A DNA stretch of 64,000 nt from Cellvibrionales bacterium UBA4451 (GTDB lineage Bacteria > Pseudomonadota > Gammaproteobacteria > Pseudomonadales > Porticoccaceae): contig DGPB01000012.1 in NCBI GenBank assembly GCA_002390285.1, forward strand, positions 1 through 64,000. The letters run 5' to 3'. The notes below the pieces were generated by a model that was not told the DNA's origin, made no database searches, and saw nothing but the letters and a program-made list of their open reading frames with translations. Below are positions 60,862 through 64,000 of this stretch, one piece after another. How positions within the stretch are numbered: the first letter of the stretch is position 1; each line of letters begins with the position of its first letter. Position numbers and translations under genes: made by a program.

Positions 60862-60875
60862 TTGACCAAGGTCAA
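60862..60875. promoter_or_regulatory. Crp/Fnr-family (Dnr/NnrR-like) palindrome
   Basis: TTGACCAAGGTCAA is a perfect inverted repeat of TTGAC separated by four bases. It fits the TTGNC-N4-GNCAA form used by NO- or oxygen-responding Crp/Fnr regulators more than the Fnr consensus TTGAT-N4-ATCAA. It lies 112 bp before moaA and 143 bp before the porin start, in their shared promoter region. The regulator is inferred. Confidence 0.6.
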
Positions 60876-60940
60876 GCATCTTTCGTGAAAGAGCTGCTAA
60901 TTTGGCACTGAAGCGTTATAAAACATCTCAGAAACAATAA

Positions 60941-60980
60941 GTTACCACCAAGGTGGCAGTAACACTACCACTTTAGTGGC
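60941..60980 (+). promoter_or_regulatory. two tandem short palindromes in the porin leader
   Basis: Two similar units share ACCAC-N4-6-GTGGCA (60944-60957 and 60967-60980). Each can form a short hairpin (CCACC/GGTGG and CCACT/AGTGG). They lie 40-75 bp before the porin ATG and may be operators or an mRNA leader structure. Confidence 0.45.
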
Positions 60981-61017
60981 AACTCAAATGATTTGCTACG
61001 TATTGGGGAATACACTC

Positions 61018-62265
61018 ATGAAAAATGCTGTTGCTAAAGGCCCAACATCTAAACTTGCCATCGCCATTGCTGCGATCGTTTTAGGTTTATCAGGCCAAAC
61101 GTTCGCTGATGAAGAATTAACTCTGGAAGATGCTCTAAAAGGGGGCAAGGTGGACTTCACTTTTCGCTATCGTTTTGAAAATGTAGATGACGATGCCCGT
61201 CCTGATGAAGGCCACGCTTCAACGCTGCTCTCCCGCCTAACCTATACAACTCAGGCTTACAAAGACTTTCAGGTTCAACTTGAAGTTGACAACGTCTCGC
61301 GTGTTGGCAGCGATAATTACGATGATCTTCATAACAGTAACACTGACCGTGGAGTAGTGGCGGACACAGACGGCACCGCGTTCAACCAAGCTTGGGTTGC
61401 TTACACTGGTATCGATGACACCACATTAAAATTCGGTCGCCAAAGAATCAACCTCGACAATCAGCGATTTGTCGGTGGCGTTGGCTGGCGCCAAAATGAG
61501 CAAACTTACGATGGTGTGACGGTAGTCAACACCTCTCTTTCTGACACCACTGCTTTCTACGCTTATGTCCAGAATGTAGAACGTATTTTTGGACCTGATG
61601 ACGGCCGTAATGGTACCCCGGCAGCAAATTCAAATTTGGAGACTGAAGCCCATATCTTCAACGCGAACTATAAAGGCTTCGGGTTCGGCACATTATCTGG
61701 ATATGCCTACTTACTCGATGTTGACGATATACCTGATGCATCCACCCAAACATTTGGTGCTCGGTTTACCGGTTCGCAAGGTGATGAGACCAAGTTCCTC
61801 TACACCGCTGAATATGCGCGCCAATCTGACTATAAAGACAGCACCAAAAGCTTTGACGCCGACTACTACACACTCGAAGCGGGTATCGAAGCAAAAGGTG
61901 TAACCGGCAAACTGGGCTATGAAGTGCTGGGTGCTGATGACGATAAAGGCGCTTTTCAAACACCACTTGCTACCCTGCACAAATTTCAGGGCTTCGCGGA
62001 CAAGTTCCTGACTACCCCAGGAGACGGTATTGAGGATATGTATGCTTCCGTCTTTACCAATATCTTAGGTGCAAAAGTTGGTGTTATCTACCATGACTTT
62101 GAAGCCGACGAAGGAAGCGCAGACTACGGTGATGAAGTAGATTTAGTCATTGCCAAACAAGTCCATAAAAATGTTCACTTGCTGTTTAAATACGCTAACT
62201 ACAATGCCGATGATTTTGGTACCGATACTCAAAAGGCGTGGTTACAAGTGACCGTTAAATTTTAA
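61018..62265 (+). CDS. outer-membrane porin, alginate-export-like family
   Basis: A 415-residue outer-membrane beta-barrel with a signal peptide ending after SGQTFA. The body is Asp/Gly/Asn-rich with alternating aromatic residues, begins with KVDFTFRYRFENVDDDARPDE and contains KFGRQRINLDNQRFVGGVGWRQNEQTYDG. The last residues, WLQVTVKF, end in Phe as expected for BAM-dependent assembly. It probably admits anionic or sugar-like solutes. The ATG at 61018 is preferred because the longer frame would displace the signal peptide. Confidence 0.85.
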   Translation: MKNAVAKGPTSKLAIAIAAIVLGLSGQTFADEELTLEDALKGGKVDFTFRYRFENVDDDARPDEGHASTLLSRLTYTTQAYKDFQVQLEVDNVSRVGSDNYDDLHNSNTDRGVVADTDGTAFNQAWVAYTGIDDTTLKFGRQRINLDNQRFVGGVGWRQNEQTYDGVTVVNTSLSDTTAFYAYVQNVERIFGPDDGRNGTPAANSNLETEAHIFNANYKGFGFGTLSGYAYLLDVDDIPDASTQTFGARFTGSQGDETKFLYTAEYARQSDYKDSTKSFDADYYTLEAGIEAKGVTGKLGYEVLGADDDKGAFQTPLATLHKFQGFADKFLTTPGDGIEDMYASVFTNILGAKVGVIYHDFEADEGSADYGDEVDLVIAKQVHKNVHLLFKYANYNADDFGTDTQKAWLQVTVKF

Positions 62266-62309
62266 TTTCCCCTCCTAAAATGGCATTTAAGTTAGATGCC
62301 AACCTCTTA

Positions 62310-62340
62310 AGCCCGGCGGATAATTCCACCGGGCTTTTTT
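62310..62340 (+). terminator. intrinsic terminator after the porin gene
   Basis: AGCCCGG (62310-62316) pairs with CCGGGCT (62329-62335) and is followed by a run of T to 62340. It lies 45 bp past the porin stop and is a classical Rho-independent terminator. Confidence 0.95.
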
Positions 62341-62369
62341 CTGATTATTTACACATACAAAAATGTTTT

Positions 62370-62939
62370 CTATTCACTCCACGCACGGCTTGAAAAAACG
62401 ACATCCAACTCAGGCTGGCATAGATGATTAGAATAATTACTGAGCGTTTTTACTGAAATGGCCAATATAATTTCCAGAATATTACGTTCGGTGTAACCCG
62501 CTTCAACAAACGCTTCTACTTCTGCTTTTGTTGGTAAACCCCTTGTGCTCAATATCGTCCTGGTAAAACTAGCTAAAGCCTCTAGTTTTACATCATCAAT
62601 GACACGGCCTTCACGTATGGCATCCGTTACCTCAATTGGCACGCCAGACATATTGTCCGCAATAAAACTATGGGCCCCGACACAGTACTCGCAGCCATTT
62701 TCACGACTAATCACCATAAAAATAACTTCTTGCTCAACTGAGGAAAACTCAGTCTCAGTACGAAACTGCTCATAACCAAACAAGTACGTTTTCAGTATTG
62801 CTGGCGCATTAGCCATGGTCTGGTACATGTTGGGCAAAAAACCAAAATTGGCTTGCTGTTGTTCCAAAGTACCTTTTACTGAATCACCGGCAGCCTCAAT
62901 AGTGATTGGCGCTAATGAAATTTTGTATTCTGATTTCAT
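62370..62939 (-). CDS. AhpD-like peroxidase-related protein
   Basis: A 189-residue carboxymuconolactone decarboxylase/AhpD-fold protein with the redox motif E80-x2-C83-x2-C86-x3-H90 (ENGCEYCVGAH). AhpD-type proteins reduce peroxides or peroxiredoxin partners, sometimes with thiol or lipoyl cofactors. GAGGAAAG precedes the ATG. A 14-bp palindrome shared with the tetR promoter is 26 bp upstream, so it is probably controlled by the adjacent TetR regulator. Confidence 0.88.
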   Translation of the reverse strand: MKSEYKISLAPITIEAAGDSVKGTLEQQQANFGFLPNMYQTMANAPAILKTYLFGYEQFRTETEFSSVEQEVIFMVISRENGCEYCVGAHSFIADNMSGVPIEVTDAIREGRVIDDVKLEALASFTRTILSTRGLPTKAEVEAFVEAGYTERNILEIILAISVKTLSNYSNHLCQPELDVVFSSRAWSE

Positions 62940-62965
62940 GCTACTTTCCTCTGTTTAAATAATTA

Positions 62966-62979
62966 GGACTGATTAGTCC
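62966..62979. promoter_or_regulatory. TetR-type operator before the AhpD-like gene
   Basis: GGACTGATTAGTCC is a 14-bp near-perfect palindrome, differing from the one at 63660-63673 in one base. It lies 26 bp upstream of the start of the AhpD-like gene. Confidence 0.75.
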
Positions 62980-63026
62980 ATAAGTGGTCAAAAAAATATA
63001 TCAAACGCTGTATATTTAATTTCTAG

Positions 63027-63647
63027 CTATAGGCTCGCGTGCCTCTCATCACTTTTATCTATTGAAATCGTATGTATCATTAGATTAATGACGGGTTTAA
63101 GTGATTTTATTTCTGCACCGGCTTTGATCATAGTTCTGAGCCCACTAACAGAGATCATCAGGTAATCGACCAAGCTCTCTGTAGGGAGTGTCGAGCTGAT
63201 TTCCTGCTGTTCTTTTCCTCGCTGTATAGCACATCGAAAGACGTTGGCCACATTAGCAGTACCCGTAGAAACAGCCTCAGCAATACCGGTATCTCGCTGG
63301 GATAATTCATTTGCTGTATTAACCAGAAAGCAGCCCTTTCGTATGCCACGGGTTTTTGCCTCAGAAATGACATCCTCAAGAAAGTCACTCAGGAATTGTT
63401 TGATAGAGGCACTCTTGTTCAGCTGTTCATTCAGCACGTTAACCATGGTCTGCTGGTAGTGATCAAGACAGCGAACAAAGAGTTCGTGTTTATTGCCAAA
63501 TGTCTGATATAGACTGCTTTTGGATAGGCTCATTTTCTGAAGTAAATTATGAAGCGACGTCGCTTCATAGCCCGTCAACCAGAACTGCTGGGTAGCGGCT
63601 TCCAGCGCACGATCGATGTCAAATTCTCTAGGTCTTCCGTATGTCAT
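63027..63647 (-). CDS. TetR family transcriptional regulator
   Basis: The protein has a TetR helix-turn-helix at about residues 20-60 (TGYEATSLHNLLQKMSLSKSSLYQTF) and a ligand-binding C-terminal domain of the type with a conserved RKGCFLVNTANEL segment, which contains a Cys that might respond to electrophiles. I placed the start at the ATG at 63647 (MTYGRPREF), 12 bp from the operator. It lies upstream of the AhpD-like gene on the same strand and probably represses both itself and that gene. Confidence 0.92.
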   Translation of the reverse strand: MTYGRPREFDIDRALEAATQQFWLTGYEATSLHNLLQKMSLSKSSLYQTFGNKHELFVRCLDHYQQTMVNVLNEQLNKSASIKQFLSDFLEDVISEAKTRGIRKGCFLVNTANELSQRDTGIAEAVSTGTANVANVFRCAIQRGKEQQEISSTLPTESLVDYLMISVSGLRTMIKAGAEIKSLKPVINLMIHTISIDKSDERHASL

Positions 63648-63659
63648 GGGAAATATTAT

Positions 63660-63673
63660 GGACTGATCAGTCC
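63660..63673. promoter_or_regulatory. TetR-type operator before tetR
   Basis: GGACTGATCAGTCC is a perfect 14-bp palindrome 12 bp upstream of the tetR start. It matches the copy at 62966-62979 and suggests autoregulation. Confidence 0.8.
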
Positions 63674-63806
63674 TTTTATCAAGATTTTTTATCGATTCAT
63701 CTGTTATAAACACCCAACAAACAAGATTAAAAAAACAATAAATATATTTATTTTCAATTGATTAATACGATAAAAACTTAAAGATGTCCTCAATCCATTT
63801 CTCCTT

Positions 63807-64000
63807 TTAACGGGTATTACAGACAGGGCAGCTGGGGTTTTTCTGAATACGAAAACTCTGCCACTGATGGTGTTTTCCATCAAACATCATCAGCTTTCCA
63901 TTGATGTCTGACTTCATACCCAACAATAACTTAATGGCTTCCAATGCCTGCATGGAACCCAAAATACCCAGCAACGGGCCAACAACACCACTAGTGCTAC
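63807..64000 (-). CDS. moeB: MoeB-like molybdopterin-synthase adenylyltransferase, 3' part
   Basis: The gene enters from the right edge; only the last 64 residues are visible. They contain GVVGPLLGILGSMQALEAIKLLLG, the E1-type segment of the MoeB/ThiF family, and a zinc-binding CPVC near the end (SCPVCNTR, stop at 63807). MoeB adenylylates MoaD, which fits the molybdenum-cofactor genes in this window; ThiF is an alternative. The first half of the zinc site lies outside the window. Confidence 0.8.
   Translation of the reverse strand, partial: STSGVVGPLLGILGSMQALEAIKLLLGMKSDINGKLMMFDGKHHQWQSFRIQKNPSCPVCNTR

Noticed and set aside
1..64000. CRISPR arrays, prophage genes, complete insertion sequences
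   Set aside because: No regularly spaced repeats of CRISPR size, no transposase, integrase or phage structural protein was seen on either strand.

Overview
The window is chromosomal DNA of a Gram-negative gammaproteobacterium, probably a marine member of the Pseudomonas/Cellvibrio side of the class. The evidence is a 13-gene nuo operon with fused nuoCD, the Pseudomonas-type order miaA-hfq-hflX-hflK-hflC-yjeT-hisZ-purA, a FimX-like protein, the EF-P/EpmA/EpmB lysylation set, a divergent serB/ahpA pair and an outer-membrane porin. No rRNA, tRNA, CRISPR array, transposase or integrase was recognised. The species cannot be named from the sequence alone.

Layout. 1-2.0 kb: two divergent Nudix hydrolases, a YqfO-like protein and an unknown membrane-anchored protein. 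2.2-4.8 kb: feoAB behind a Fur box. 4.9-20.1 kb: a CBS-domain protein and the complete complex I operon nuoA-N on the minus strand. 20.6-29.3 kb: purA, hisZ, yjeT, hflC, hflK, hflX, hfq, miaA and epmA, all minus strand. 29.4-31.0 kb: divergent efp and epmB. 31.2-36 kb: a FimX-like degenerate GGDEF/EAL protein, serB and ahpA. 36-46 kb: a molybdenum block consisting of a narI-ppiC remnant of a nitrate reductase operon, moaB-moeA, an RNA-type metallo-beta-lactamase protein, an OsmC protein, and one compact operon moaC-moaD-moaE-modA-modB-modC. 46-49 kb: glycerate kinase, a phosphoribosyltransferase and HMG-CoA lyase. 49.1-54.2 kb: an A/T-richer accessory stretch with a GNAT-nitrilase fusion ending in an attC-like site, a membrane gene broken at a G9 tract, a small protein plus RluA bracketed by an 11-bp inverted repeat, a short MscS channel and a YbaK-like protein. 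54.3-59.5 kb: a four-gene catabolic operon (iron alcohol dehydrogenase, permease, succinate-semialdehyde dehydrogenase, cyclase-family hydrolase). 59.7-64 kb: moaA, a porin, a TetR regulator with its AhpD-like target, and the 3' end of moeB.

How the genes work together. moaA, moaB, moaC, moaD, moaE, moeA, moeB and modABC form an almost complete molybdate-uptake and molybdopterin set spread over 38-64 kb and interrupted by accessory and catabolic genes. The nitrate reductase that may once have used it is reduced to narI, a PPIase and a possible narJ tail. A Crp/Fnr-type palindrome lies between moaA and the porin gene. The four-gene operon at 54-59 kb reads as oxidation of a 4-hydroxybutyrate-like compound to succinate, although the substrate is inferred.

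The most unusual large-scale signal is a recurring class of short tandem duplications, most with a 15-bp period. They lie in frame inside nuoB, nuoG, modA, the glycerate kinase gene and moaA, and also occur in leaders. Other points of note are the attC-like site and G9 tract in the accessory stretch, the truncated nar operon, and a pair of matching 14-bp palindromes in front of tetR and its neighbour.
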